A stretch of DNA of 64,000 nucleotides from contig JAQGHA010000006.1 in assembly GCA_028289065.1 (NCBI GenBank), positions 26,850 to 90,849 of the forward strand, in the 5' to 3' direction. Both the position numbers and the translations under genes were made by a program. Position 1 is the first letter of the stretch; every line of letters begins with the position of its first letter. The stretch is from Candidatus Saccharimonadota bacterium. GTDB lineage: Bacteria; Patescibacteriota; Saccharimonadia; Saccharimonadales; Saccharimonadaceae. The notes beneath the pieces are model-generated. The model ran no database searches. It was not told the DNA's origin and worked only from the letters and a program-made list of their open reading frames with translations. Positions 21,371-32,210 of the stretch are shown here, in pieces.

Positions 21371-22194
21371 GCATCCACCTTTCCATCACGAATACGAATT
21401 TCTCTATCCGCCCGCCTTGCGATAACAGGATCATGCGTCACAATAACAATTGTTGTACCGAGTTCGCGGCGAATGGTTTCAAATAATTCTATAATCGCAG
21501 CACCGTTAGCCGTATCCAGGTTACCCGTTGGTTCATCGGCTAAAATAATCTTAGGCAGATTAAGCAATGCTCGAGCAATGGCCGCTCGTTGCATTTGACC
21601 ACCAGATAGTTCTTTTGGATAATGCTTCAACCTATCGCTCAGACCGACTTTCTCAGCTAGCTCTGCAACCTTGGTTCGGCGTGATTTACTTTCGGTGCGC
21701 GCAAACATGCCTGGAACCTCTAAGTTCCGGCTTAAGCGCAAAAAGGGTTGTAGGTAAAAAAATTGAAAAACAAAGCCAACCGTTTGTTGTCGAAAAACCG
21801 AAAGCTTACTATCGGATAGCTTTGCTAGATTTACATCCCCATACATCACTTCACCAGATGTTGGCTTATCGAGTCCGCCCATCAATTGTAGTAGGGTACT
21901 CTTACCTGAGCCGCTTGCACCAGTGATGGCTACAAACTCCCCTTCGTGGATATCAAGCGATACACCATCAAGAACCATTAAATGTTGTCGGCCTCGTTTG
22001 TAGGTTTTTATAAGGTCTCGAACTGATAATAGAACTGGACCAACTGCGATAGTTTTTAAGCTAATATCTTGGTTGGGCCGTCGGGCATAATCTTTAATCG
22101 CTTGAGCAGCGGCGGCGGGGTCATTGTCGAATATCTCAATAAGCCGGTCAATCGCCTCAGTTTTTACTGCGTCCAAGCCACCACTTTTAGTCAT
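21367..22194 (-). CDS. ABC transporter ATP-binding protein, LolD/MacB type, with N-terminal extension
   Basis: GASGSGKSTLL, LSGGQMQRAAIARAL, IILADEPTGNLD; overlaps permease start. Confidence 0.93.
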   Translation of the reverse strand: MTKSGGLDAVKTEAIDRLIEIFDNDPAAAAQAIKDYARRPNQDISLKTIAVGPVLLSVRDLIKTYKRGRQHLMVLDGVSLDIHEGEFVAITGASGSGKSTLLQLMGGLDKPTSGEVMYGDVNLAKLSDSKLSVFRQQTVGFVFQFFYLQPFLRLSRNLEVPGMFARTESKSRRTKVAELAEKVGLSDRLKHYPKELSGGQMQRAAIARALLNLPKIILADEPTGNLDTANGAAIIELFETIRRELGTTIVIVTHDPVIARRADREIRIRDGKVDA

Positions 22195-22239
22195 ATCTAA
22201 TCTGAATTATAGCATGAGCGCTATAGACTCACGAATGAA

Positions 22240-22725
22240 CTACTGGCGGGTAACTTTTACCATAGCGTGTCGTATAACCCGACCATTTAGCATATACCCG
22301 GCTTGTAATTCTTCGGCAATAACTTCTTTTTCGCCTTCGGCGTCTTCATCAAATTGAATCGCTTCATGGAATTCAGGGTTAAATTCAGCACCTGATTTTG
22401 CATCAATTCGAGCAACGTTCAAGCCTTCAAGTGATTTTTCTAAATGTTTAACCAACCCGGTCACACCTTGAACCCATGTATTGTCTTTTAGGTCTTCTGG
22501 AGTATAGGCAATTGCGCGTTCGATATTATCAATAACAGGCAGAAGTTTTAAGACAGCAGAAGAAGCGCCGGCATCACGGGCAGCCTGTTTCTCGGCATCG
22601 ACTCGTTTACGGTAGTTTTCAAAGTCGGCGCGAGTTCGCTGTAAATCTAAGGTAAGTTCAATAATTTCTTCGTCACGTTCGTCGGAAGTTGGAGTTGGGT
22701 CATTTTTTGAAGTTGATTTTGGCAT
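22240..22725 (-). CDS. grpE: Nucleotide exchange factor GrpE
   Basis: RADFENYRKRVDAEKQAARD ... LLPVIDNIERAI ... VARIDAKSGAEFNPEFHEAI. Confidence 0.94.
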   Translation of the reverse strand: MPKSTSKNDPTPTSDERDEEIIELTLDLQRTRADFENYRKRVDAEKQAARDAGASSAVLKLLPVIDNIERAIAYTPEDLKDNTWVQGVTGLVKHLEKSLEGLNVARIDAKSGAEFNPEFHEAIQFDEDAEGEKEVIAEELQAGYMLNGRVIRHAMVKVTRQ

Positions 22726-22928
22726 TATACTTTTCCTTTCTTTAATGATTTATTGCGTTGTTTTGCTAGCCGTTTCTTTTTATCTTCTGGCCATTCGTAC
22801 CTTGGGCTTTTATAGAGTGAGACGTTGGCACCATAGAGAAATACCCAGAGGAAACTAGCAATTAAAATTACTGGAAGTGCAATCCACATCGGCCAGTTAG
22901 CAATAAAATGCCCGATAAGTTCAGCCAT
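22725..22928 (-). CDS. Small single-TM protein in the hrcA-grpE operon
   Basis: 67 aa, one TM, basic C-terminus; stop overlaps grpE start. Confidence 0.65.
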   Translation of the reverse strand: MAELIGHFIANWPMWIALPVILIASFLWVFLYGANVSLYKSPRYEWPEDKKKRLAKQRNKSLKKGKV

Positions 22929-22929
22929 T

Positions 22930-23637
22930 TTACAGAATTTCCTCTAACATTGCTCCAGTGTGTCGCACCAAACGCATTACTTTATCGTAGCTCTGGCGAG
23001 TTGGGCCTAATACCCCAATGTAACTATTGTCGCTATACGGTGAACGGAAGCGGCTAATAATTAGGGTAGCGCCACTTGCCTTGCCGATTGGGTTTTCAGA
23101 ACCAATATATACATTGAGCGGTTCGTTTGGTGCGGCTTCGCGAAGCCAAGGTTCTAGGTTGTCTAACAGTCGAGCTACAGCTTGAGCGTGTTCACCGTGT
23201 AAAAACTCTGGCTGTGAAAACAGGTTACCAATACCGCTTAGGTAAAGTTCGTCACCGATTGTTGCTAACCCAAGGTTTTGGGTTAAATCAACTAAACTGT
23301 CGACGGCACTTCGAATCGCTCGGTCTGCCCTATCGCCATGGGTACCAACACGCGCATCAATCGCTCTCGCACTGCGATCGGGAAGCTGTGGCTGCTCGGC
23401 ATGGGCTTCGTTTAAACTATTTACATAAAACCGGTAGCCAGCATCAGTTGGAATTCGCCCGGCACTAGTGTGGGGCTGAACAATAAAACCCATCTCTTCT
23501 AACTTAGCCATTTCACTACGAATGGTCGCGCTCGAAACACCAAACAGCTTGGCAAGCATAACACTACCAACTGGCGCGGCAATTTCAGCATGCTGTTCAA
23601 TAATGGCGGCTAGTATAAGTCGTTGACGTTCGGTCAT
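22930..23637 (-). CDS. hrcA: Heat-inducible transcription repressor HrcA
   Basis: N-terminal wHTH MTERQRLILAAIIEQHAEIAAPVGSVMLAKLFGVSSATIRSEMAKLEEMGFI, HTSAGRIPTDAGYRFYV; the listed start lies inside CIRCE, so start reset to 23637. Confidence 0.95.
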   Translation of the reverse strand: MTERQRLILAAIIEQHAEIAAPVGSVMLAKLFGVSSATIRSEMAKLEEMGFIVQPHTSAGRIPTDAGYRFYVNSLNEAHAEQPQLPDRSARAIDARVGTHGDRADRAIRSAVDSLVDLTQNLGLATIGDELYLSGIGNLFSQPEFLHGEHAQAVARLLDNLEPWLREAAPNEPLNVYIGSENPIGKASGATLIISRFRSPYSDNSYIGVLGPTRQSYDKVMRLVRHTGAMLEEIL

Positions 23638-23656
23638 GCTTACATTGTAGCGAATA

Positions 23657-23683
23657 TTAGCACTCGCTGTCAATGAGTGCCAA
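23657..23683. promoter_or_regulatory. CIRCE operator upstream of hrcA
   Basis: TTAGCACTC-GCTGTCAAT-GAGTGCCAA. Confidence 0.93.
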
Positions 23684-23685
23684 AA

Positions 23686-24396
23686 CTATTGATGGCTATC
23701 AAGAAAGGCTTGGGTAGCAGCTTTCAGTTCAACAGCTAAGGCTAAAGCTTTTTGACGGTAGGATTCTTCGCGGTACTCACCAGATTCAATAATCTTGGCT
23801 GTATCAATTACTTCGGTATTTATAACTGGATAGAAGTTCTGATTTTCGATCGGCTTTTGATATTCAACTAGAGCTGTTTTGAAACGGCGTATCTTTTGCT
23901 GCAAGTCCATGTCGCCACGACCATCAATTCGCTGCTCCCAAATTTCAAAGCTTGGTGGTAATAATAATACACACTCAAAACCCGGCGCCTCTTCCATGAA
24001 CGCTTCCATACCTTGAACATCAATTTCAAGAATTGGCGTCCGGCCGTTATTTATTACTCTTTCATACGAGGCAATGCTCGTTCCGTAGAGAGTATCTCCG
24101 TGTACTAATTTCGCTTCCATATAAGCATTTTCGCCTAATTTCTGTAGAGCGGTTTGGTCATCGATAAACCAATAATGAACGCCGTTAACTTCATAGCCAT
24201 TTCCAAATACACGAGGTTTGCGCGTAGTATCAGAAACAACCGGTACATAAGTACCTGTTTGAGTCAGGTGTTGGGCCATTGTCCCCTTGCCTGCACCAGT
24301 TGGACCGGTGATATTTAATGACGGATGTTGGAGCAATAATGCTCGCGCCGTTTCGGGCATCTTGTAACTATTAATAGCTTCTTCGAGTGGATTCAT
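23686..24396 (-). CDS. gmk: Guanylate kinase-like protein
   Basis: NITGPTGAGKGTMAQHL ... DTTRKPRVFGNGYEVNGVHYWFI ... ILEIDVQGMEAF. Confidence 0.8.
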   Translation of the reverse strand: MNPLEEAINSYKMPETARALLLQHPSLNITGPTGAGKGTMAQHLTQTGTYVPVVSDTTRKPRVFGNGYEVNGVHYWFIDDQTALQKLGENAYMEAKLVHGDTLYGTSIASYERVINNGRTPILEIDVQGMEAFMEEAPGFECVLLLPPSFEIWEQRIDGRGDMDLQQKIRRFKTALVEYQKPIENQNFYPVINTEVIDTAKIIESGEYREESYRQKALALAVELKAATQAFLDSHQ

Positions 24397-24416
24397 ATCT
24401 AAGCATTGTACCAGAA

Positions 24417-26195
24417 CTAATCGCGCTTCAACATAACCATGAAGGCTTCAGACGGAATATCAACTTTACCAAAACGTTTCATGCGTTTTTTACCTTTAGC
24501 TTGCTTAGCTAAAACTTTCTTTTTACGAGATACATCACCACCGTATAAGCCAGTCGTTACATCCTTACGATAGGCGCTTAAATCTTCACGAGCAATAAAC
24601 TTTCCACCAATACCCGCTTGTAGGGCAACTTGGAAGTTTTGGCGAGGAATAACTTCTTTTAACTTTTTGGTAATTTCACGGCCTAAGCTTTGGGCTTCAG
24701 TACGATGAGCCATAATACTTAACGCATCAACCATATTTCCAGCCACATAAAAATCGATGCGGACTAAATCATCCGAGCGATATTCATCAAGTTCATAGTT
24801 GAACGAACCATAGCCACTGGTAACGGATTTTAATTGGTCATAAAAGTCAGTCAATAAATTAGCTAAAGGTGCTTCAAAACTAATTAAAGCCCGTTCATCA
24901 ATATAACTTAAGTTAGATTGCATGCCGCGTTTTGAAATAATTAATTGCAACACTGCACCAATATACTTTTGCGGTACAATAATTTCACCTTTAATCCAAG
25001 GCTCACTAATACTTTTTATTCGGCTGACATCCGGCAGGTTGCTAGCGCTTTTAATATCAAGCTCATCACCTGAACTAAGCAAAATCTGGTAGTCAGTTGA
25101 GGGGTTGGTAATAACTAAATCAAGGTCGTATTCACGTTCTAGCCGTTCACGAATAATATCAAGGTGTAACAACCCCAGGAAACCAATTCGAACACCGAAG
25201 CCAAGCACCGGTGAGTTTTCAGGCTCAAACTGCAATGCCGAATCACTTAAACTAAGTCGTTCAACTGCGTCCTTTAAATCTTGGTAATCATCATTACTAA
25301 CTGGGAAGAAGCCAGCGTACACGAATGGCTTCACTAACTTATAGCCCGGCAAGGCTTCGGTGGCGGCATGGCGACGCACAGTTACCGTATCACCAACGCG
25401 GGCATCGCGGGTGGTTCGAAGGTTGGTAACAATGTAGCCAATTTCACCGGAAGCTAGTTCATCTTTCGGGCTCATGCCTGGGCTCAGCGAGCCGACTTCA
25501 AGGGCAATGCCAGCTGCACTGGTTGCTAACATATCAATGGCATCGCTTTTTTTAATATTGCCGTCAATGACGCGAACGTACAAAATAACTCCGCGATAAT
25601 CATCGTAGTAGCTATCGAAAATAAGGGCTCGAGTTGGGTTAGTTGGTTCACCGGTTGGAGCAGCGATTTTTTCAACCACAGCATCTAATACATCAGTTAC
25701 ACCTTCACCAGTTTTCGCGCTAATTTTAATAATGTCTTCTTCCTTACAACCAAGTAGGTTCATAACTTCCGCACTTACACGTGGAACGTCAGCTGCTGGT
25801 AGGTCAATTTTATTCAAAACTGGAATAATAGTTAGATCTGAAGCCATTGCTAAATACACGTTTGCTAAAGTCTGTGCTTGGATACCTTGTGAAGCGTCAA
25901 CAACCAACACAGCCCCTTCACAGGCCTGTAGGCTGCGTGAAACTTCATAGCTAAAGTCAACATGGCCGGGAGTATCAATCAAGTTCAGTTCATGGTCTTT
26001 GTAGCTCATGCGTACCGGCGCTAACTTAATAGTAATCCCCTTTTCACGCTCTAAATCCATGCTATCAAGCAACTGCGATTTCATGTCACGCTTTAATACC
26101 GTACCGGTTACCTCAAGCATACGGTCGGCCAACGTCGACTTCCCATGGTCGATGTGGGCAATGATACAAAAATTACGAATGTTTGGTTGGTTCAT
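24417..26195 (-). CDS. lepA: Elongation factor 4
   Basis: IAHIDHGKSTLADRM, DTPGHVDFSYEVSRSL, LepA C-terminal KAKGKKRMKRFGKVDIPSEAF. Confidence 0.97.
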   Translation of the reverse strand: MNQPNIRNFCIIAHIDHGKSTLADRMLEVTGTVLKRDMKSQLLDSMDLEREKGITIKLAPVRMSYKDHELNLIDTPGHVDFSYEVSRSLQACEGAVLVVDASQGIQAQTLANVYLAMASDLTIIPVLNKIDLPAADVPRVSAEVMNLLGCKEEDIIKISAKTGEGVTDVLDAVVEKIAAPTGEPTNPTRALIFDSYYDDYRGVILYVRVIDGNIKKSDAIDMLATSAAGIALEVGSLSPGMSPKDELASGEIGYIVTNLRTTRDARVGDTVTVRRHAATEALPGYKLVKPFVYAGFFPVSNDDYQDLKDAVERLSLSDSALQFEPENSPVLGFGVRIGFLGLLHLDIIRERLEREYDLDLVITNPSTDYQILLSSGDELDIKSASNLPDVSRIKSISEPWIKGEIIVPQKYIGAVLQLIISKRGMQSNLSYIDERALISFEAPLANLLTDFYDQLKSVTSGYGSFNYELDEYRSDDLVRIDFYVAGNMVDALSIMAHRTEAQSLGREITKKLKEVIPRQNFQVALQAGIGGKFIAREDLSAYRKDVTTGLYGGDVSRKKKVLAKQAKGKKRMKRFGKVDIPSEAFMVMLKRD

Positions 26196-27822
26196 CTTTT
26201 ACTTTCGGTGCTTTATAGAAAAATTTCTGAATACGGTCAATGACAGGTTTTGCCTCTGGTAACTTAAATAACCAGCAGAACAGTAAGTATGACAGACCTG
26301 ACACTACGGTGACAAGGGCAAACTTCGGGAAGGTCGCCCAGAAGCTTTGGTCATCCGCACCTAGTGGGAATACATTCACTGTTACATACGTAATGATTGC
26401 CGTAAAGCCAGCGGCGCTCGCCATCCGAACTACCGCACCAACAAATGGCTTATCAAACAAACCCTCAATCCGTCGAGACATTACATAAAACAACAACGAT
26501 ACCTCAACTGCTGAAACAATGACGGCTGCCCAGGCCAACCCGTATACTCCCATGCCAAGCCCAAGCGTAAACCAGACTGCCAAGGTAATATTTAAACCAA
26601 TCGTAAATAACGAAATATAGAGCGGCGTCTTTGTGTCCTGATGAGCATAAAAACTTCGAGCTGAAATAAAGTATACCGAACGGAATAAAATCGATATAGC
26701 TAAAATAGCAAAAATACTCGCCATATAAGGGTCACCACCGTTGACGATAAAGTTAACAATATACCCACGAGCTAGGATAGCCACTACAGTGACGGGCAAA
26801 GCAAGCCAAATAATAACCCGTAGAACGGTTTGTAGTTCGCTTTTAAATAAATCTGGGCGGCCTTCAGCTAAACGCTCGGTCATCTTTGGGAAAGCAGCCG
26901 TGCTAATAGTGACGCCAATTAAGTTAATTGGCATGTACGCCAATGTCGTTACCTGTTGATAGGCGTTAACACTACCGGCAACCATGCGAGATGCCAAGTT
27001 AGTTTCCACGATACTATTTACATAATCAATACCTTGGTCAAGCGATCGCGGCGGCAATAAACGGAGCACCTGTCGAAAGCCTTTATTTTTCCAGTAAATT
27101 TTAAACCGGTAATCATATCCCATGCCATACAGGCCAAGTGCACTAATAATAAGTTGCAGGATTGCCCCGAGTACTACACCCAGTGCAACACCCATAATTC
27201 CGCCTTCAAACAGTTGCCAACCAAATAAATTAATTCCGTTGGTGAAGAAGAGCAGTCCGATAATTATACCGATGTTATAAACAACTGGCGCCATCGCAAA
27301 GAAAGCAAACCGGCCGACTGCTTGTTGCATACTAGTTATAACTGTAGCAATGGCAAATAAGAATGGGCTTACGGCAATAACCCGCATCATACTAACGGCC
27401 AATGAGCGGCTTGATTCATCCAAACCTGGACCAACAACATACTGCACCAATGGTTGAGCGAATATAATTATCAAAATACTGGCAACGAGTGTCGTAATAG
27501 CCATTAAGTTCATCACACTGGTTGAAAGCTCCCAGGCAGATTTCTTATTACCAGCACCAAGACGTTGGTTGAATACTGGTATAAAGCTCACACTCAAGGC
27601 ACCTGACACCAGAATAATGAACATGAAATCTGGTACAGAAAAGGCTACACGATAGGCGTCGGCACCAGTTGGATACGTCAGGTAATATGTACTGTTAAAG
27701 ATACGGTCACGAAACAGCCCAAGCAAGCTTGCAACCAATGATGAGGCTGCAAGCAAAGATGCCGCTAGTTTAAGCGGCAACTTCCTGTTAGCTCGGGATA
27801 TCGTAGTACGAAAATTAATCAT
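26173..27822 (-). CDS. murJ: Lipid II flippase MurJ/MviN
   Basis: Polytopic MviN-type sequence, e.g. LASSLVASLLGLFRDRIF ... PDFMFIILVSGALSVSFIPVFNQ. Confidence 0.9.
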   Translation of the reverse strand: MINFRTTISRANRKLPLKLAASLLAASSLVASLLGLFRDRIFNSTYYLTYPTGADAYRVAFSVPDFMFIILVSGALSVSFIPVFNQRLGAGNKKSAWELSTSVMNLMAITTLVASILIIIFAQPLVQYVVGPGLDESSRSLAVSMMRVIAVSPFLFAIATVITSMQQAVGRFAFFAMAPVVYNIGIIIGLLFFTNGINLFGWQLFEGGIMGVALGVVLGAILQLIISALGLYGMGYDYRFKIYWKNKGFRQVLRLLPPRSLDQGIDYVNSIVETNLASRMVAGSVNAYQQVTTLAYMPINLIGVTISTAAFPKMTERLAEGRPDLFKSELQTVLRVIIWLALPVTVVAILARGYIVNFIVNGGDPYMASIFAILAISILFRSVYFISARSFYAHQDTKTPLYISLFTIGLNITLAVWFTLGLGMGVYGLAWAAVIVSAVEVSLLFYVMSRRIEGLFDKPFVGAVVRMASAAGFTAIITYVTVNVFPLGADDQSFWATFPKFALVTVVSGLSYLLFCWLFKLPEAKPVIDRIQKFFYKAPKVKDEPTKHS

Positions 27823-27846
27823 TCAGCCTTACAAAGCCGCACGTAC

Positions 27847-29709
27847 TTAATACTGTGAGGCCTCCTTAGGAAGTTTGGCATCTTTCAAAAGCTCGATAAC
27901 TCGTTCTTCTTCAACGGTCTCTTCATCAAGCAACGCTTCAGCAAGTTTATCGAGGCTTTTACGGTTAGCGTTAATAACAACTTCGGCACGCTTAGCTGCT
28001 TCTTTAATAAGCTCAGCAACTTCGGCGTCAATCTCACGAGCAGTATCGTCACTATAAGGGCGTTCGTGAGTCATTTTATCAAAGACCATTCCGCCATTAT
28101 CTTCATGGAATACTTGGTCACGAAGTTTCGTACCCATTCCCTGTTCGATAATCATGTCGCGAGCAATTTCTGTTGCTTTACGAAGGTCCGAACCAGCACC
28201 AGTTGTCACCCGGCCTTGACCGTAAATGATTTTTTCAGCCACACGGCCACCAAGTGCTCGAGCCAAAATATCTTTGAACTCAATAATACTTGTGTAGCTT
28301 CGGTCTTCTGGAGGCAAGAACCATGTCACACCACCGGTACCACCACGAGGAATGATAGTCACCTTGTGAACTGGGTCGCTATCCGGAAGGATGTGTCCAA
28401 CCAAGGCGTGACCAGCTTCATGATAGGCAGTCATGCGCTTTTCTTCTTCGTTCATAACCTTAGTTTTGCGTTCTGGACCAATCGCAACTTTTTCAAACGC
28501 TTCAGTAAGGTCGGCGTTTGAGATTTTTTTGCTATTTCGACGAGCAGCAATAATCGCCGCTTCGTTCGCAATATTCGCAAGGTCTGCACCGGATGAACCA
28601 GCAGTTTTTGCTGCCAATGAATCAAGTTTAACAGTGTCGTCGACTGGCTTTGTTTTAAAGTGAACTTTCAAGATAGCTTCACGGTCGCGGCGTTCAGGCA
28701 ACATAATGTTTGTACGTCGGTCAAAACGGCCTGGACGAAGCAAGGCTGGGTCAAGAACGTCAGAACGGTTTGTAGCCGCAAGAACGATAACGTTTGTTCC
28801 AGTTTCAAAACCATCCATCTCAACAAGAATCTGGTTAAGGGTTTGTTCACGTTCGTCGTGACCACCACCCATACCGCTACCACGACGACGGCCAACCGCA
28901 TCAATTTCATCAATGAAGATGATGGCAGGAGAATTCTTCTTTGCTTTTGCAAACAAGTCGCGAACACGAGAAGCACCAACACCTACAAACATTTCAACAA
29001 ATTCAGAACCAGAAATGCTGAAGAATGGTACGTTTGCTTCACCAGCAACAGCCCGTGCGAGCATTGTCTTACCGGTACCAGGGCTACCTACAAGCAGTAC
29101 TCCCTTTGGAATTTTTGCACCTAAAGCTTCGTACTTTTTAGGGTGTTTCAAGAAATCTACTACTTCTTCAAGGTCTTGCTTAGCTGAATCGTTACCAGCA
29201 ATATCGTCAAACACGACTTTCTTTTTGTCGTCACCGTAAAGAATGGCTTTAGACTTACCGAAACCAAGGGCTTGGTTATTTTGGCCTTGAGCTTGGCGCA
29301 TCATGAATAGGAAAAATGCTGCAATTAACACCACTGGAATAATGATGATGGCTAAATTCCAAAGTACGTCACCGGTTGAAGATGGTGGCAAGATTGTTAC
29401 TTGGGTTTTGGAGTCGGTCTTAAGGCCTTGTTCGTAAATGCTACTTGAAGGGTCTTTAGTTGAACTCTGGGTTGGAACATCACTTCCTTCAGGGGTAATT
29501 TTTAAGTCACTACCTTGAATTTCAATTTTAGTTATTTCACCGGCATTAGCCCGTTGAGTAACTTCAGAAAGTGGAACTTGCTTTAAGTTATCGTGTGAGC
29601 TTGTGAGGGCATATATAATGAGAGCTCCAAAAACGACCACTGCCCAGAAGAGGGTCAGTCGTAAAATTGTACTCGGTTTTTTCTTTGGTGACGGGGCTTT
29701 TGCTGCCAT
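27847..29709 (-). CDS. ftsH: ATP-dependent zinc metalloprotease FtsH
   Basis: [47 protein letters not shown]. Confidence 0.97.
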   Translation of the reverse strand: MAAKAPSPKKKPSTILRLTLFWAVVVFGALIIYALTSSHDNLKQVPLSEVTQRANAGEITKIEIQGSDLKITPEGSDVPTQSSTKDPSSSIYEQGLKTDSKTQVTILPPSSTGDVLWNLAIIIIPVVLIAAFFLFMMRQAQGQNNQALGFGKSKAILYGDDKKKVVFDDIAGNDSAKQDLEEVVDFLKHPKKYEALGAKIPKGVLLVGSPGTGKTMLARAVAGEANVPFFSISGSEFVEMFVGVGASRVRDLFAKAKKNSPAIIFIDEIDAVGRRRGSGMGGGHDEREQTLNQILVEMDGFETGTNVIVLAATNRSDVLDPALLRPGRFDRRTNIMLPERRDREAILKVHFKTKPVDDTVKLDSLAAKTAGSSGADLANIANEAAIIAARRNSKKISNADLTEAFEKVAIGPERKTKVMNEEEKRMTAYHEAGHALVGHILPDSDPVHKVTIIPRGGTGGVTWFLPPEDRSYTSIIEFKDILARALGGRVAEKIIYGQGRVTTGAGSDLRKATEIARDMIIEQGMGTKLRDQVFHEDNGGMVFDKMTHERPYSDDTAREIDAEVAELIKEAAKRAEVVINANRKSLDKLAEALLDEETVEEERVIELLKDAKLPKEASQY

Positions 29710-29770
29710 AGCGAATTATTTTCCTTTCGGCATTCTAAGAAACGTAGGTGTATCTCTATAATTCTACCAG

Positions 29771-30589
29771 TTACAGGCTGAAATGGCGAGTACCGAAACG
29801 AACATTTACCCCTGAACCGGCTTCATAGGCACTCCCAGCGGCCGCTGTCTTGATTGCTAATAAACAACGTATTAACTGGGGTCGAGTAAGGCTTCCACGG
29901 GTAATAAAACGTAAACACTCCAAGGCTGCAGCCTGTGGAAGATGGGTAAAAAGATATCGACTATAGTCCGGACCATCACCCACTAACTTCGCAGCTTCAG
30001 TATCAATTTCGGTTTTTAATTGCTTCTGATGGCTATGAAGCGCTCGTAACTGTCGTTTTGTATCGTGAGTAATGTCAGTCGCTTTAGCGCGTACCCGGTT
30101 TCTTAAATAGGCATCACTGGCATTCGTACTATCTTCATGCCATTTTAAGCCGTTAGCTTGTGCATATTTAATAAGCTGCTGTTTGGGGGTATCTATTAAC
30201 GGGCGTACGACATCTGAATCAAGCGCCGCCAAACCCCGCCATCCCGTGCCGCGTTTTAAGTTAATAGCAACAGTCTCTACTAAGTCATCGAGGTGATGGG
30301 CAGTGACAATGCGGGCAGTATGTTGCTGTGCAAGTTCACGCAAAAATGCGTAGCGGCGTTCACGTGCCCAAGCCTCACTGGCTGTGCTACCGAGTTCTTC
30401 CCGTTTACCCGCGTACACAAGGCCGTGTTTGTAGGCGAGCGCTGCGACAAACCGTGCGTCTTCGGCTGAATCTTCGCGAATGCCATGATCAAAATGGGCC
30501 ACAATAATTTCATGTCCTGGAACTTTTACCATCATATCCAGCAAAACAACTGAATCGACTCCCCCACTGACGGCGACAATATATTTCAT
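29771..30589 (-). CDS. tilS: tRNA(Ile)-lysidine synthase (short form)
   Basis: VSGGVDSVVLLDMM, VAHFDHGIREDSAEDARFV, TAHHLDDLVETV. Confidence 0.9.
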   Translation of the reverse strand: MKYIVAVSGGVDSVVLLDMMVKVPGHEIIVAHFDHGIREDSAEDARFVAALAYKHGLVYAGKREELGSTASEAWARERRYAFLRELAQQHTARIVTAHHLDDLVETVAINLKRGTGWRGLAALDSDVVRPLIDTPKQQLIKYAQANGLKWHEDSTNASDAYLRNRVRAKATDITHDTKRQLRALHSHQKQLKTEIDTEAAKLVGDGPDYSRYLFTHLPQAAALECLRFITRGSLTRPQLIRCLLAIKTAAAGSAYEAGSGVNVRFGTRHFSL

Positions 30590-31044
30590 GCTTGCAGTGT
30601 CTTCAACTCCGCCACTACTTGTTCACCATGGCCAATTGGCGTTACGCGGCCATACACTTTTACAACTTCGCCAGCCGGGTTAATAATAAACGTCTTTCGT
30701 AAAATGCCTTCACGGCCAAACATTTTCTTACCCCAGGCACCATATTCATTAATAGCAATCGCCTCCGGGTCGGTTAGCAATAAAAAGTTCAGTGAGTACT
30801 TCGCTTTGAATTTTTCGTGACTATTAGGGTCATCGCGGCTAATGCCAATAATCTCGGCACCCATTTCCGCCAAAGTATCGCGTGAATCCCGCAGACTACA
30901 AGCTTCGGCTGTGCAACCGGGTGTGTCGTCGGCTGGGTAAAAATATAAGATCACCCATTTTCCCTTGAAGTCTGTCAAGGAATGGTGCTGGCCATCGAGC
31001 CCAAGTAAAGAAAAATCTGGAGCAGCATAAGGAGTTTGGTTCAT
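30586..31044 (-). CDS. bcp: Peroxiredoxin, Bcp/PrxQ type
   Basis: VILYFYPADDTPGCTAEACSLRD. Confidence 0.93.
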   Translation of the reverse strand: MNQTPYAAPDFSLLGLDGQHHSLTDFKGKWVILYFYPADDTPGCTAEACSLRDSRDTLAEMGAEIIGISRDDPNSHEKFKAKYSLNFLLLTDPEAIAINEYGAWGKKMFGREGILRKTFIINPAGEVVKVYGRVTPIGHGEQVVAELKTLQA

Positions 31045-31088
31045 TGTTCTAGTATACCTCGCAGAAACGACTTGGTATAATTATTTCT

Positions 31089-32210
31089 GTGTCTGAAGTA
31101 ACCCAAAAAACATCCAGCCGAATTTTAACTTTCGATATTATGCGCGGGTACTTTTTAAGTGTCATTCTTCTTAACCACTTGCAGTATTATCCTAGCCCTT
31201 TAGCGTTCTTTACAGGACAGGGATTATTGTACGCATCAACGGCAGAAGGATTTTTTGCTGTATCCGGTATTGTACTGGGAATTATTCGCGGGCGAAAATT
31301 AATTGAAGCCCCATTTAAAAAGGCAGCCAGCCTACTTTTAAAGAGAAGTTTTCAGTTATATATTACAAGTATCGTTTTAACCTTACTCTTTACCTTTATT
31401 GGATCATTCTTCATTGGTTCAGTAGGCTTGAAGTATGGCATTTTTACAGACTGGAATAACTTTGGTGATTTATTATGGAAAACGTTGGCTCTTCAATATA
31501 CATATGGCTGGGCAGACTTTTTACGCTATTACGCCTTATTCCTCTTTTTTGCGCCTGCCGCCTTATGGTTACTGAGGAAAGGCTACTGGTACATCGTTGT
31601 GGCTATCAGCTTATTTGTATGGTGTCTATTCCCTTTGAGCCCGCTACCACCAGAAATGTCTCAACCGCTTAGTTGGCAGCTTATCTTCTTTAGCAGCTTT
31701 ATCATTGGCTACTACTGGCCACAGCTGGTTGAGTATTGGCAAACGTTGTCAATTAAAATGCGCAAAGTTATTGGGTTCAGCCTTATTTCAACAGCGATCC
31801 TCACAATCATCGCCTCGACCTTATTGGTGTTTCACGCCGAGCTTGGTGGCGTATTTGCTAGCCAGCTTCAAAGCATTCACCATTCCATCGAGCTAGCGTT
31901 CAACAAAGACCGGCTGCCTATTACCCGTATATTCATTGGCGCTATTTGGTTCTGGGCATTTTTCTGGGTACTACGTAAATATGAAGGCGTTATCGTGAAA
32001 AAGGTTGGACGCTTCTTCCTACCTTTGGGCGAAAATTCATTGTATGTATATACAATCCAAGCATTCATTGTTTTCTTCGCTCACCTATTTATTCTTCATC
32101 CCAAAGGCTCAGAAAATATATTCATAAATATGGCGCTATCGCTGTCAGCGCTTGGTTTGGTATGGGTTGCGGTTCGAACTAAATTCTTGATGAAGATTAT
32201 TCCGCGTTAA
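31089..32210 (+). CDS. OpgC-like/acyltransferase-family membrane protein
   Basis: FDIMRGYFLSVILLNHLQYYP ... TAEGFFAVSGIVLGIIRGRK; GTG start 7 nt after TATAAT. Confidence 0.75.
   Translation: MSEVTQKTSSRILTFDIMRGYFLSVILLNHLQYYPSPLAFFTGQGLLYASTAEGFFAVSGIVLGIIRGRKLIEAPFKKAASLLLKRSFQLYITSIVLTLLFTFIGSFFIGSVGLKYGIFTDWNNFGDLLWKTLALQYTYGWADFLRYYALFLFFAPAALWLLRKGYWYIVVAISLFVWCLFPLSPLPPEMSQPLSWQLIFFSSFIIGYYWPQLVEYWQTLSIKMRKVIGFSLISTAILTIIASTLLVFHAELGGVFASQLQSIHHSIELAFNKDRLPITRIFIGAIWFWAFFWVLRKYEGVIVKKVGRFFLPLGENSLYVYTIQAFIVFFAHLFILHPKGSENIFINMALSLSALGLVWVAVRTKFLMKIIPR

Noticed and set aside
28066-29239. Antisense ORFs across ftsH (up to 154 aa)
   Set aside because: Fully contained in ftsH; shadow ORFs produced by codon bias.
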